From the NCBI RefSeq assembly GCF_005869845.1, contig NZ_VAWF01000001.1:1426001-1490000 (forward strand): a DNA stretch of 64,000 nucleotides, read 5' to 3'. The notes beneath the pieces were generated by a model, which saw only the letters and a program-made list of their open reading frames with translations, was not told the DNA's origin and ran no database searches. Source of the DNA: Fodinibius saliphilus (GTDB lineage Bacteria > Bacteroidota > Rhodothermia > Balneolales > Balneolaceae). Below, one piece after another: positions 15,774 through 24,998 of this stretch (within the stretch, counting starts at the first letter, position 1; the number at the start of each line of letters is the position of its first letter). The position numbers and the translations under genes were made by a program.

Positions 15774-16289
15774 AGTAGGTGTCCTTCCTAAAATACCCTC
15801 TCATTGATCGTACTGTGATACCGCTTAAATATCATACTCAAATAAATGAATTATCCGATGTTTTCAAACTTATACAGAACATTTTATGAATGGCGTATAG
15901 ATCAGTATCTGAACAATGGATAAGAACTACAGTCGTTGATGCTTATCCTCCTACACCTCTTTCGGATCTCATTGTCGCGCTATCATCATTAGAGCCACAA
16001 TAGAGCACTTCTTGCAAACATTTCGTCTTCTATGCGAACCAATACGAAAAGGACCTGATTCGCCGGACCGTGTACAGGATAACAAGGATGTTACCAGTCC
16101 ACCTCCCTTTGATAGTTACTGTATCCATTTTTTGATAAATCTTATGGTGTATTCCTTTTGTCTTGATACAAAAGGAACATCCCAAATGATAGCATGCAAA
16201 AATAGACATATTAACGATACCTAACTTAAAATATGGGAACTCCACCGAAAGCATCTCATTCTAATGGAGGCAGTAGAACGAAAGAAAAA
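15774..16289. other. Intergenic region with one perfect hairpin
   Basis: I see no gene in these 516 bases. It contains AGAGCCACAATAGAGCACTTC (about 15990-16012), resembling 13650-13670, and the CTTGAT-loop hairpin at 16152-16177. It separates the accessory sulfate region from the conserved genes that follow. Promoters for the minus-strand permease are expected near 15774-15850 but none is clear. Confidence 0.45.
16152..16177. repeat. Perfect hairpin with CTTGAT loop
   Basis: TTCCTTTTGT (16152-16161) and ACAAAAGGAA (16168-16177) are perfect 10-bp arms around CTTGAT, the same loop as the hairpin at 8420-8439. No T-run follows on either strand. Confidence 0.55.
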
Positions 16290-18353
16290 CTAAAACGATA
16301 TTCTCGCCTGAATCCCAATTTCACTGCGTGTATCCCCTTCAATCTGGTTTAATCCACTCCCCACTACCTGTTTATTCTCATAGACCGTAACTCCAAACTT
16401 TGCCCATAACTCCAGATACTCAAAAGGCTCATAGTTTAGCAAAGCATACATTCGTTGTCCCCTATCAAACAGGGCCTGGCTGGCAAAAACATATAACAAA
16501 TCATTTTCAAACTGGTACACACGGCTACTAAAACTCTCAGTATCAAACATCGATATACGAGCATCAAGCTGAAGGTTCTCTCTTAACTGCAATCGGATAT
16601 CCTGATAGATCAAATAACCACGCTCCAGGCTTTCCCCAGCCTTTTTACTCTGCACCAACTCTCCCCTGCTCCGCAGACGTACTTTCGGATTTACCCGATA
16701 TTCTAGGTGTGCCCTATAAGTACTTCGTCGCGACGACCCGAGTTTTCGTTGCTTTCGCCCATACCTATCGGTGATTTCAAACTCGTCATCTTCAATTTCA
16801 CTTCGAAACTGCAAGTAAAAATTAAGATCTGATGACATCTCTACATTGGCCTTCCCCAGCCATTCATATCCTTGGGTAGGCTGGTTGGTCCCAAAACGAG
16901 CACCAGGAAAACGAAACTGATCCATATAAGCAAAAAGCGTAATATTTTCACCGATAGCGTGTTGTAACCCCAGATAAATACCTTGTTCATTTTTAGGCTG
17001 TCCCGATATTTCTCCGAAGCCGTTCCCCAAAATCGATTGAAAATCCTTTTGGTAATGGCGGTAGGCCAAGGTCATTTCAGTATCTTTCCCAATCTCGCTT
17101 TCAATCCCTGTTATATATCCTAATCCTCCATTCTCGCTTCGTGCTGCCTCACCGAACACTAATGCCGAACCCAATAAAAATGTATAATCAACGCCAAAAG
17201 CTGAATTCGACCGCCCTTCAAAGTCATATTGTGCATATATTCGTTCACTTGCTGCAATAACATGATCAAAAGTAGTTTGATAACCGGTAGCACCGATAAT
17301 CCCAAAGGGCAACTCCATCTGTATATGTCCGCCGAAGAGTTTCTGACCTAAATTATCTTCTTTACGAAATTCATTGGCCGTTCTTTTATACCCGTCTGTT
17401 CCCGGATATCGGGTTGTATCTTCACTTATCACACTGGCACTTCGCCGCCGATTCGAATAAAAGCCCGTAAGCTGCAACTTGCCACCATATGTGACAGCTC
17501 CACCCCGGTAAAAATTTGTTTCCTGGGCCGAAGTATAAGGCTTGATTCCGCGACCATTTCTATTTACCGCCCCAATAACATCACTGCCCTTACCAAAAGC
17601 GGCCCCGCTCCATAGTACTAGCCCCTGCCCAAAGGCAAGGCTGTAATCTCCCCCCACCAGCATCTGCAGATTCCCATTGTCCTCTAGTGCAATATGCCAA
17701 CTCCGATGATCAAACTTCACCGGACTTTCCAGCTGTTCTCCTGGATCCTTTTCCTGGGTTAAATTCAGTGAAATATGATCACTTTGATAGCCGAATCGCT
17801 GGTAATATTTGATGCGTGTTCCCACATATCCTCCCTCATCAGGGTGCTTTTTATAGCCTTCTGCTTCTTGGATATCCTGTTGATAACGGGAAAATGCCTG
17901 AAAACGTCCATCAGCAGTCCAATACCGATAATCCGTAAAAAGGGTCTTACTTAACTCCAATCCCCGACCCGGAGTTACATAGGGGCGCACCTTCTCAAGG
18001 GTTACCCGACCAATCCCGGAAACTTCCTGCAGCTCATTAACCGTCTCGAAAGGTTTAACAGAAGAACGGTAATCGATGATAGCGCGAGCCGTTTTAAAAT
18101 TTAAGCCGGGCACCTGTAATAGGGCATTAATACGGGCAGTATTTAAATTTACAGGATTCGCTGCAAGCTCTTGTAATAGTTGCGTTAACTGTTCAGCATC
18201 TTCCCCAGAATTTTCAGGATCAAAAACCTCCAGTGCTTCTTCAAGGTCATCTTGCACGTCCGATTGAGTAGAATCTTGCTGCTGGGCCAACATAACCGAA
18301 GGCGCCAATAACAGGACTGCGACTATATAGTAGAAGCTTCGTTTCATCACCAA
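16290..18353 (-). CDS. Secreted helix-hairpin-helix protein with outer-membrane beta-barrel-like body
   Basis: The protein is 687 residues. A signal peptide ends at about residue 23 (LLLAPSVMLAQQ). An acidic linker follows, then tandem helix-hairpin-helix units at about 68-128 (NLNTARINALLQVPGLNFKT and VSGIGRVTLEKV), as in ComEA. The remaining roughly 550 residues are alternating aromatic/hydrophilic strands ending in RISF, typical of an outer-membrane barrel. HhH motifs bind DNA without sequence preference, so a surface DNA-handling role is possible but unproven. It overlaps the PorV-like gene upstream by 7 bases, so the two are cotranslated. Start may be Met1 or Met3 (M-K-R-S-F). Confidence 0.8.
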   Translation of the reverse strand: MVMKRSFYYIVAVLLLAPSVMLAQQQDSTQSDVQDDLEEALEVFDPENSGEDAEQLTQLLQELAANPVNLNTARINALLQVPGLNFKTARAIIDYRSSVKPFETVNELQEVSGIGRVTLEKVRPYVTPGRGLELSKTLFTDYRYWTADGRFQAFSRYQQDIQEAEGYKKHPDEGGYVGTRIKYYQRFGYQSDHISLNLTQEKDPGEQLESPVKFDHRSWHIALEDNGNLQMLVGGDYSLAFGQGLVLWSGAAFGKGSDVIGAVNRNGRGIKPYTSAQETNFYRGGAVTYGGKLQLTGFYSNRRRSASVISEDTTRYPGTDGYKRTANEFRKEDNLGQKLFGGHIQMELPFGIIGATGYQTTFDHVIAASERIYAQYDFEGRSNSAFGVDYTFLLGSALVFGEAARSENGGLGYITGIESEIGKDTEMTLAYRHYQKDFQSILGNGFGEISGQPKNEQGIYLGLQHAIGENITLFAYMDQFRFPGARFGTNQPTQGYEWLGKANVEMSSDLNFYLQFRSEIEDDEFEITDRYGRKQRKLGSSRRSTYRAHLEYRVNPKVRLRSRGELVQSKKAGESLERGYLIYQDIRLQLRENLQLDARISMFDTESFSSRVYQFENDLLYVFASQALFDRGQRMYALLNYEPFEYLELWAKFGVTVYENKQVVGSGLNQIEGDTRSEIGIQARISF

Positions 18354-19192
18354 GTAATTTTAAAATCCAAAGCCGGACTATAACCCAACACCTGGTTTTC
18401 GTGACGTTGCACAGCAATATTCGTACTCCAAAAAGATCCTTTATAACCAATACCTGCTGAAAAAGTTTGTGGTGAGGTGGTTATCCCGGCACGTCCTGTC
18501 AACCCACCAATAATAGCGACCTCTATCCCGCCCCGATATGAGATAGGAAATTGTACATCTTTATATACATCAGCGGAAAACAAGGCTACTTCTGAGAGGT
18601 AGTATGATAGGCCTATACTGAGGTCCCGGGGCAACTTTTCATTATTACGTGAACCATAAGATGGGTGGTTGACATTGGTGGCTTTGGCACCTATCCATAG
18701 GTTTGAAGCAATGGGCGTAGCCACGCCAACATCAACACCTATTGCTCCAGCCGATCCATTGTCAATATCTTGTGCAACATGGCTATAGTTTAGGATAACA
18801 CCATAGTGAAATCCCATAAACTCATTTTTATACCCCAGGCGAAGCCTATTTTCATTAAACAGATCAAAGCCATAGCGATGAGCCGCCGCCCCAATTACCC
18901 CAAGTTGGGTAGGATAAGTTACCGAAACGGCCATATCTGTAATCTCGGAAAATCCGAAGTAACGCACGCCAAAAAAAGAGGCTGTCGGTTTCTCAGCAGA
19001 CATCATGGCCGGATTGGCAAACATCGACCAGCTCGTTTCTTGCAATGCTGTTGACGCCTGTCCCATCGCCAGTTCCCGGGCACCAATTACGGCTTGTGCT
19101 TTTAATTGCTTACCATAACTTTGTATAAATAGGAAGCAGATAAAAGCGATTAGTATATTTTTACTGTTGAATATTTTCAGCTTTTGTATCAT
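18347..19192 (-). CDS. PorV/UPF0164-like outer-membrane protein
   Basis: This 281-residue protein has a signal peptide (N-terminal hydrophobic LIAFICFLFIQSYG) and the family opening GARELAMGQASTAL, then SWSMFANPA. These are characteristic of FadL-like barrels of the PorV/PorQ type used by the type IX secretion system. PorV itself is longer (about 380 residues), so this is a shorter relative and not PorV. It is the first gene of a two-gene unit with the HhH barrel protein. Its start lies 45 bases from the divergent PorD-like start. Confidence 0.7.
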   Translation of the reverse strand: MIQKLKIFNSKNILIAFICFLFIQSYGKQLKAQAVIGARELAMGQASTALQETSWSMFANPAMMSAEKPTASFFGVRYFGFSEITDMAVSVTYPTQLGVIGAAAHRYGFDLFNENRLRLGYKNEFMGFHYGVILNYSHVAQDIDNGSAGAIGVDVGVATPIASNLWIGAKATNVNHPSYGSRNNEKLPRDLSIGLSYYLSEVALFSADVYKDVQFPISYRGGIEVAIIGGLTGRAGITTSPQTFSAGIGYKGSFWSTNIAVQRHENQVLGYSPALDFKITW

Positions 19193-19237
19193 TACAGATT
19201 ACCACTTACCATATGTTTCTTAACTAAGATCTTTAAA

Positions 19238-20155
19238 ATGAGTATTTATCGGCTATTTTTCCTATTAAAAAAATATTATCTGCTTGTCTTTATTTTATTT
19301 CTACCCTGTATTGGTCATGCTCAGGAAATTAATGCCGAAGTATCCATAGATCGAAGTCAGCTCAGCAGTACTTCTCTGAACTACCTAAATGATCTTCCCA
19401 ACAAAATCGAGGTTTATATTAATGAGTATAACTGGATAGATGCCGAGTTTAAGGAGCAAGAACGTATCGGTGTTAATATTCAAATCACCCTGCTCAGCGT
19501 GGACAGCGACTTTAACTTTGAAGCTCAAGTTATTATTCAATCCCGACGTCCTATTTATAATACGACTCAGAAAACAGCGCTCTTTATTTTTAATGACAGT
19601 AATTGGGAATTTAATTATAGGCCCAACAGTACTTTTATTCATGACGAACTACAATTCGATCGCCTAACCAGCCTGTTGGACTTCTATATGTATACCGTTT
19701 TGGGATACGATTTTGATTCTTTCCAAAAATTAAGCGGCACCCCCTACTTTACCCAGGCACAAGATATCGCCTCTTTGGCTCAAAGTGCCTCTGCTAGTGG
19801 TTGGTCACGCAGCAGTAACAATCGGCGAAATCGGGTTCAGCTTATTCACAGCCTACTCAGCGCAAACTATGAATCTTTTCGCGAGGCCATATACCAATAT
19901 CATCGAAAAGGACTCGATATTTTTATTGACAATCCAGAAAAAGCTCGGCAAAATGTGTTAGATGCCCTGGAAAAAATCAGGGAATCTCAAAGAAGAACCT
20001 CAACAAGCCTGGCTTTTGATACATTCTTTAATGCCAAATACCGAGAGATTGTCTCTATCTTCGAAGATGCTGCTCCCTCTGTACGACTCGAGGCCTACAA
20101 TTTACTCTCTGATATTGACCAGGGCCATCTCGGTGAATACCAAAAATTGCAATAA
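19238..20155 (+). CDS. DUF4835 family protein (PorD-like, T9SS-associated)
   Basis: From ATG 19238 the product is 305 residues. It begins with a signal peptide (LLVFILFLPCIGHAQ), then EINAEVSIDRSQLSS, DFNFEAQVIIQSRRPIY and a central YTVLGYDFDSFQKL, all marks of DUF4835. PorD of Porphyromonas belongs to this family and is needed for gingipain secretion, though its mechanism is unclear. An upstream in-frame ATG at 19184 would overlap the divergent gene and add residues before the signal peptide, so the later start is preferred. It supports a working T9SS for the sorting-domain adhesins further on. Confidence 0.85.
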   Translation: MSIYRLFFLLKKYYLLVFILFLPCIGHAQEINAEVSIDRSQLSSTSLNYLNDLPNKIEVYINEYNWIDAEFKEQERIGVNIQITLLSVDSDFNFEAQVIIQSRRPIYNTTQKTALFIFNDSNWEFNYRPNSTFIHDELQFDRLTSLLDFYMYTVLGYDFDSFQKLSGTPYFTQAQDIASLAQSASASGWSRSSNNRRNRVQLIHSLLSANYESFREAIYQYHRKGLDIFIDNPEKARQNVLDALEKIRESQRRTSTSLAFDTFFNAKYREIVSIFEDAAPSVRLEAYNLLSDIDQGHLGEYQKLQ

Positions 20156-20565
20156 TCCGGATAATTCAGGAAAAATACTTTGTTCTGAACAAGGCGAAGT
20201 AGAAATGGCGACAGAAGAACACTGTTGTACCCAGAGTAAGCCATCCACACTTCAACGCCATACAAAACTAATTTTTGCAGTCTTCTGACAAACACTCAAA
20301 TGCCAGCTACAACCAATTTTCCATATATAAGGTAATATCAAACACGTACCGCATATTGTATCATATTTCGTGGATAATTTGGGCCAAGCAAAACATAAGA
20401 GACTTTTTACTCTCTTTTTAATACATTAAGACAAAACTTTTTCAGGTGAACATGTGATTAAAACCAATACTATACTCACTACTGAACATTTAAGCTCAGG
20501 TTTTGTATATTCCTCGCCTGATGATTTGAAACTTTTCCCATTATAACTGAAAATATTTTCATCGC
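20156..20565. other. Intergenic region upstream of etfB
   Basis: This 410-bp stretch holds no convincing gene; a 27-codon frame at 20205-20288 has nothing to support it. A weak AGAGA/TCTCT stem followed by TTTTT at about 20398-20424 might end porD-like transcription. The promoter of the etf operon is expected in the AT-rich second half but cannot be assigned. Confidence 0.4.
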
Positions 20566-21336
20566 ATGAAATTTTACGTTTGTATTAAACAGGTTCCCGA
20601 TGTAGATGCACCCATCCAGATTAAGGATGGCGAACTTATCCAAGATACCGACCGTATGGTGCTGAATGCCTACGATGCTTCGGCTGTTGAAGAGGCACTG
20701 GTACTCAAAGAAGAACACGGTGGCGAAGTCGAAGTGGTACTCGTTGGCCCCGAAAAAGCCCAGGAAACTATTCGAAAAGCACTGGCAATGGGCGCCGATA
20801 AGGCCACACACATTGCTACCAATGGCGACACAGATTATGACTCTGCCACCTATGCCAACATTTTAGCTACCTTCTTTTCTGATAAGGAATACGATGTTAT
20901 TTCATGCGGTAAGCAATCGCAAGATACCGATGCCGGGCTGGCAGGAAGTATGCTGGCAGAACACCTGGACCTGCCTTATACAACGAATGCTGTAGGTCTT
21001 GAAGCAGAAGAAAATACGCTCGTAGTTAAGCGTCAAGGTGATGCCGGACAAGAGATCATCGGATTGCCTACGCCCTGCCTGGTAACGTGCTCTAACGACA
21101 TGAATGAGCCCCGTATCCCTAGTCTTAAAGGAATTATGCAATCAAAGCGTAAGCCGGTAGAAAGTATTGACGTTGGCGATCTGGATATAGATGAATCCAA
21201 ATTGCAACCTAAAACAAAGGTTACCGGACATATGGAAAAACCCGAGCGTGAGCCCGGGCAAAAGTTTGAGGGCGAAGCTGAAGAGCTTGCTCAAAAAGTT
21301 GCTACCCTTCTTGATGAAGAAGAAAACGTAATTTAA
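20566..21336 (+). CDS. etfB: Electron transfer flavoprotein subunit beta
   Basis: The protein is 256 residues and full length. It has KFYVCIKQVPDVDAPIQI at the start, NAYDASAVEEAL in the AMP/ADP-binding fold and CGKQSQDTDAGLAGSMLAEH in the middle. EtfB binds AMP (or a second FAD in bifurcating types) and, with EtfA, takes electrons from acyl-CoA dehydrogenases. It is the first gene of etfB-etfA-fixC-fixX. The acyl-CoA dehydrogenases at 24999 and 26326 are natural electron donors. Confidence 0.95.
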   Translation: MKFYVCIKQVPDVDAPIQIKDGELIQDTDRMVLNAYDASAVEEALVLKEEHGGEVEVVLVGPEKAQETIRKALAMGADKATHIATNGDTDYDSATYANILATFFSDKEYDVISCGKQSQDTDAGLAGSMLAEHLDLPYTTNAVGLEAEENTLVVKRQGDAGQEIIGLPTPCLVTCSNDMNEPRIPSLKGIMQSKRKPVESIDVGDLDIDESKLQPKTKVTGHMEKPEREPGQKFEGEAEELAQKVATLLDEEENVI

Positions 21337-21415
21337 TGAACAGCGACCAGTGAGCGCTAGCTTGTTACTCATCAGTCGTTTACCAAGAATTTAGAACGCT
21401 AAATAATTTCCTATA

Positions 21416-22390
21416 ATGAGTACTCTTTTAACCCATATTGCCATCAGCGACGGAAAGATCAAACGTTCTTCGCTGGAAGTTTTATCTCACATGCGTCAAC
21501 TTGCTGAAGCGAACGGACATACTGCTGAAGCGGTCATTATTGATGCCGAGGCCTCTAACTATGTTGATGAAGTTAAAAAGTATGGCCCCTCCACGATATA
21601 TACCGTGGAAGACCCTATCTTTGAAAATCATATGAATACCCCGCTCCTTAAAGCGTTAAGTAAAGTGATGGATGAGGCAGATCCCTATATTGTTGGATTT
21701 GGATCTACCGAAAGTACGAAAGATATTTTAGGTGCCTTGGCAGCCAATCAAGATGCGGCTGTACTTTCAGATGTCTCAGAATTTGAGCTCACCGATGCGG
21801 GTATTAAAGCCAAACGTCCCGTAATGGCAGCTAAAATATTGTCTGATAATATTGCTGAAGGAGATACCATTTTAGTATCTGTACGTTCCGGTTCATATGA
21901 TCTGGATGAAGCTGATGCTGAGGCGAATATTGTGGATATTGATTTCAGTATTGACGACAGTGACGTTCAGGCAACCCTACGTGAAATTATTGGTGCTTCC
22001 GGCGATAAGATCGATCTTGCTGAAGCCGAAACGATTGTAGCGGCCGGACGTGGTGCCAAAGATGAAGAAGGACAAGACCTTATTAATGAATTGGCTGCTG
22101 TTCTTAATGCCGGTATCGGGGCTTCTCGTGCACTTACAGAAGCAGGAATAATGGACCCCAGCCTGCAAATTGGACAAACCGGGAAAGTTGTTTCCCCACA
22201 GCTCTATATTGCTGTCGGTATTTCAGGAGCAATCCAGCACGTTGCGGGGATGACCAATAGTAAAGTTATTGTTGCTATCAATAAAGACCCTGATGCCCCA
22301 ATCTTTGATATTGCCGATTATGGCATTGTTGGAGACCTTTATAAAGTACTTCCTCCATTTATTGAGGAACTTAAAAAAATTAAGGGCTAA
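21416..22390 (+). CDS. etfA: Electron transfer flavoprotein subunit alpha
   Basis: The protein is 324 residues. The C-terminal FAD domain is intact: GASRALTEAGIM, GQTGK at 253-257, YIAVGISGAIQHVAGM and INKDPDAPIFDIADYGIVGD. It pairs with EtfB, 79 bases upstream. The next gene, fixC-like, starts 181 bases downstream, the gap being partly filled by the second TTAA-bounded hairpin element. That element may lower expression of fixCX relative to etfBA. Confidence 0.96.
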   Translation: MSTLLTHIAISDGKIKRSSLEVLSHMRQLAEANGHTAEAVIIDAEASNYVDEVKKYGPSTIYTVEDPIFENHMNTPLLKALSKVMDEADPYIVGFGSTESTKDILGALAANQDAAVLSDVSEFELTDAGIKAKRPVMAAKILSDNIAEGDTILVSVRSGSYDLDEADAEANIVDIDFSIDDSDVQATLREIIGASGDKIDLAEAETIVAAGRGAKDEEGQDLINELAAVLNAGIGASRALTEAGIMDPSLQIGQTGKVVSPQLYIAVGISGAIQHVAGMTNSKVIVAINKDPDAPIFDIADYGIVGDLYKVLPPFIEELKKIKG

Positions 22391-22451
22391 CGTAACTGGG
22401 CAAATATTTCACAAGAAAAGAGTTGCACGCCCAACCAAAAGAGCGCAACTC

Positions 22452-22539
22452 TTAAATAAGGCTTTGCGAAGCCTAGCTTGTCATTTTGAAAAAAAATTCA
22501 GAATAGCAAGATGGTGATAGTGTTGTAAAGCCCTCTTAA
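22452..22539. repeat. TTAA-bounded MITE-like inverted-repeat element, copy 2
   Basis: This 88-bp copy reads TTAAATAAGGCTTTGCGAAG at the left and TTGTAAAGCCCTCTTAA at the right. The inner arms are CTTGTCATTTTGAA and TTCAGAATAGCAAG. It shares ends and inner arms with 1681-1819 but has a shorter loop. It lies between etfA and fixC and should form a strong hairpin in the message. Confidence 0.75.
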
Positions 22540-22571
22540 CGTATGTTTTATCTAACAACATATAAGATACT

Positions 22572-23900
22572 ATGATGGACGAAAAGTTTGATTGTATTAT
22601 TGTGGGTGCCGGTATTGCAGGCTTAGCAGCTGCAATGACGCTGGCTCGCAATAACATGAAGTTTCTACTTATCGAAAAAGGTGAATTTGCCGGTTCTAAA
22701 AACGTCTCGGGGGGCGTACTCTGGGGACATGATCTGGCAAAGCTCGTTCCTGAATACTGGGAAGAGGAAGATGGAGGCTGGGAACGCTTTATCAATCACC
22801 GGCGCCTTACCTTTATGGATGATCAATCAACTTTTTCAGTCGATTTTAAATCATCTCATTTTAATGAACCGCCCTATTCCGGCGTTGTAGTACTGCGCTC
22901 TAAATTTGATCGCTGGCTTGCCGGTAAGGTTCAGGAAGAGATTGATAAGAGCGACTATGCCATGGAGTCGTTCATCGCCACTAATATTAAGGTGGATGAG
23001 ATTCTGATGGAAGATGATAAAGCGGTTGGCATTCGTACCGGCGAAGAAGAATTTCATGCCAATAGTGTTATTATTTCTGAAGGAGTCAATAATCTTCTTA
23101 CGCGTCAGGTTGGCCTGCAGGATGATTATGTGCCGGCCGACCATATGCTGACGGGCATCAAGGAAGTAATCCGCTTTGACCAAAAAGTACTGGAAGATCG
23201 TTTCCAGCTAAATGGGCTCAGTGGCATGTCAAATGAATTTGTCGGCTATGCCACTGACGGTGTTGAAGGCGGAGGGTTCCTCTACACTAACCGCGATACT
23301 ATCTCTCTTGGATTGGTTGCAGGCATTAAAGACATGCGTGAGAAGCAAAAGAGTCCACAGGATATTCTCAACACTTTTAAAAGCCATCCGGTTATTCAAG
23401 ATACTATCAAAGGCGGCGAAGTTGTTGAATATTCTGCTCACGTGGTTTCTTCTGGCGATAAACGCGTAATGCCTAAAGAGCTTTATAAAGATGGGGTCTT
23501 ACTTTGTGGGGAGGCAGCAAACCTGCTTATGAATGCAGGAAAAGCGATACAGGGAATGGATTATGCCATGCGCTCAGGAATTCTGGGAGCTGAAACCATC
23601 GTTAAAGCTAAGGAACGAGACGATTATAGCAGTAAAACACTCAAAGAGTATAAACAAGCACTGGCCAAAAGCTATGTGATGAAAGATATCAATAATTTTC
23701 AGGATGCCGTACATATGTTGCACAATCCCAAGATGTTTAAGGATGTACCGAACCTGATTTGTGACTTCGGACGCAAGTTCTTTACCATTGACAATGAGCC
23801 TACTAAGAAGTCGCGTAAAATGATGGCCGAATCTATCAAGGAACACTCTTCGTACTGGGATCTGATTAAAATAGGACTTAAAGGAGCAAAATCATTATGA
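22572..23900 (+). CDS. fixC: FixC-like FAD-dependent ETF:quinone oxidoreductase
   Basis: The protein is 442 residues. It has N-terminal FAD Rossmann motif VGAGIAGLAAA (11-21), NVSGGVLWG, a central VEGGGFLYTNRDTISLGLV and LCGEAANLLMNAGKAIQGMDYAM near the C-terminus. It is homologous to FixC and mitochondrial ETF-QO. It should pass ETF electrons to menaquinone, or take part in a FixABCX bifurcating complex. It lacks the C-terminal 4Fe-4S domain of ETF-QO, which is supplied by FixX encoded next, with a 4-base overlap. Confidence 0.93.
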   Translation: MMDEKFDCIIVGAGIAGLAAAMTLARNNMKFLLIEKGEFAGSKNVSGGVLWGHDLAKLVPEYWEEEDGGWERFINHRRLTFMDDQSTFSVDFKSSHFNEPPYSGVVVLRSKFDRWLAGKVQEEIDKSDYAMESFIATNIKVDEILMEDDKAVGIRTGEEEFHANSVIISEGVNNLLTRQVGLQDDYVPADHMLTGIKEVIRFDQKVLEDRFQLNGLSGMSNEFVGYATDGVEGGGFLYTNRDTISLGLVAGIKDMREKQKSPQDILNTFKSHPVIQDTIKGGEVVEYSAHVVSSGDKRVMPKELYKDGVLLCGEAANLLMNAGKAIQGMDYAMRSGILGAETIVKAKERDDYSSKTLKEYKQALAKSYVMKDINNFQDAVHMLHNPKMFKDVPNLICDFGRKFFTIDNEPTKKSRKMMAESIKEHSSYWDLIKIGLKGAKSL

Positions 23901-24199
23901 AATTACTCGATCTACCAAAACGCCTGGGCTTAGTCAGTTATCGAAACCAAGCTAAATCAGAAATCAAGCCTCATATTGAGGTTGATACGGATATCTGCAA
24001 CTCTACCTGCCCCCATAAGTGTACTACCTATGTATGTCCGGCTAACTGCTATACGATGGATGATAATGGGCAAGTGCATTTCCAGGTGGAAGACTGCATC
24101 GAATGCGGCACCTGCATGTATGCTTGTGACCAAGGTGCAGTAGACTGGAACTATCCGGATCCGGAAATTGGCCGGGGCGTCACTTGGAACTTTGGATAA
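23897..24199 (+). CDS. fixX: FixX-like ferredoxin subunit
   Basis: The protein is 100 residues. Cys67-x2-Cys70-x2-Cys73-x3-Cys77 forms a 4Fe-4S site, and five more cysteines (34, 38, 42, 47, 51) form a second, atypical cluster of binding residues. It overlaps fixC by ATGA, so the two are translationally coupled. It completes the etfB-etfA-fixC-fixX set and presumably relays electrons from the FixC FAD to quinone. The C-terminal GRGVTWNFG is typical of the family. Confidence 0.93.
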   Translation: MKLLDLPKRLGLVSYRNQAKSEIKPHIEVDTDICNSTCPHKCTTYVCPANCYTMDDNGQVHFQVEDCIECGTCMYACDQGAVDWNYPDPEIGRGVTWNFG

Positions 24200-24320
24200 C
24201 TCCCCGTCTCGAAACGTTTCCTATATAACACGGTTTCGATGCTCCACGTTGGAACCAGCCCCTTTCCATCAAAGCACGCTCACTGCTTTTCCATATACTT
24301 AAAGTGATTAAATAAGAAAA

Positions 24321-24341
24321 GGCTGCCCTTTTGGGGCAGCC
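24321..24341 (-). terminator. Rho-independent terminator between convergent fixX and the 24372-24722 gene
   Basis: GGCTGCCC (24321-24328) and GGGCAGCC (24334-24341) form an 8-bp stem. On the minus strand it is followed by TTTTCTTATTT, a good terminator for the small secreted protein. On the plus strand the tail is weaker (TCCTGTTTATA), but it may also stop fixX transcripts. Confidence 0.8.
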
Positions 24342-24371
24342 TCCTGTTTATAATATTTTCTAAAAATGATT

Positions 24372-24722
24372 TTACTCATTTTGTTGTGGTTTAAGCTCAA
24401 TCATCAGCTGTTTTCCTTCTGCTGTCACATTCACTTCCATCTCCCATTTTTGATATCCGTCAGCTTCTACAACAACAGTGTAAGAACCAGCTTCTAAAGA
24501 TTTAAAAGCATACATGCCTTTATCTCCCGTAGTAGCTTTTGTATCGGCTCCTTGTAACATTACTTCAACACCAGAAAGTGCCTGGTTTGTAGCTTGATCT
24601 ACGACCTTACCATATAGTTTGCCATTCTCCTTTTCCTGAGCTGTAGCTTGATTGCTAATCAACCCTACTCCTAAAACAAGCATAAGCGCTGAAAAGAGAA
24701 TTTTTTTCTTGAATAAATACAT
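24372..24722 (-). CDS. Small secreted carboxypeptidase-regulatory-like (CarboxypepD_reg) protein
   Basis: This 116-residue protein has a signal peptide (LFSALMLVLGVGLISNQATAQ) and one beta-sandwich domain: LYGKVVDQATNQALSGVEVM, then GMYAFKSLEAGSYTVVVEADG. This fold is common as a domain of TonB receptors and surface proteins in this phylum, but here it stands alone. It is probably periplasmic or outer-membrane associated; no specific role is known. It has its own terminator at 24321-24341 and a 276-bp upstream gap. Confidence 0.8.
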   Translation of the reverse strand: MYLFKKKILFSALMLVLGVGLISNQATAQEKENGKLYGKVVDQATNQALSGVEVMLQGADTKATTGDKGMYAFKSLEAGSYTVVVEADGYQKWEMEVNVTAEGKQLMIELKPQQNE

Positions 24723-24998
24723 ATCGCCTCTATCTATTTTTGTTATTTATTATGTAGTGTTGTGAGCGATTAGTTTTTGCTCATCAACGTTCAATTATTC
24801 ATACCTTGGGACTTATTTTTTTGTTCCCCTATCAACAAACTCTGATGAGCTTTTTATAAACTATTTAAAACTAGTTGTGCGTGAAGTGCTATTGTTATTC
24901 AGGGGATGTTTTCCTCCGCCCCTATTAAAGCCACAATTGTTTGCTGAAAAATTTTTATCTTTATGGAAAACTTCCCAACCTATTATTGATATCAACCT

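Noticed and set aside
19184-19237. Upstream ATG of the PorD-like gene
   Set aside because: It overlaps the divergent PorV-like start and adds residues before the signal peptide.
20205-20288. A 27-codon frame downstream of the PorD-like gene
   Set aside because: No ribosome-binding, family or composition support; it ends in ordinary intergenic DNA.
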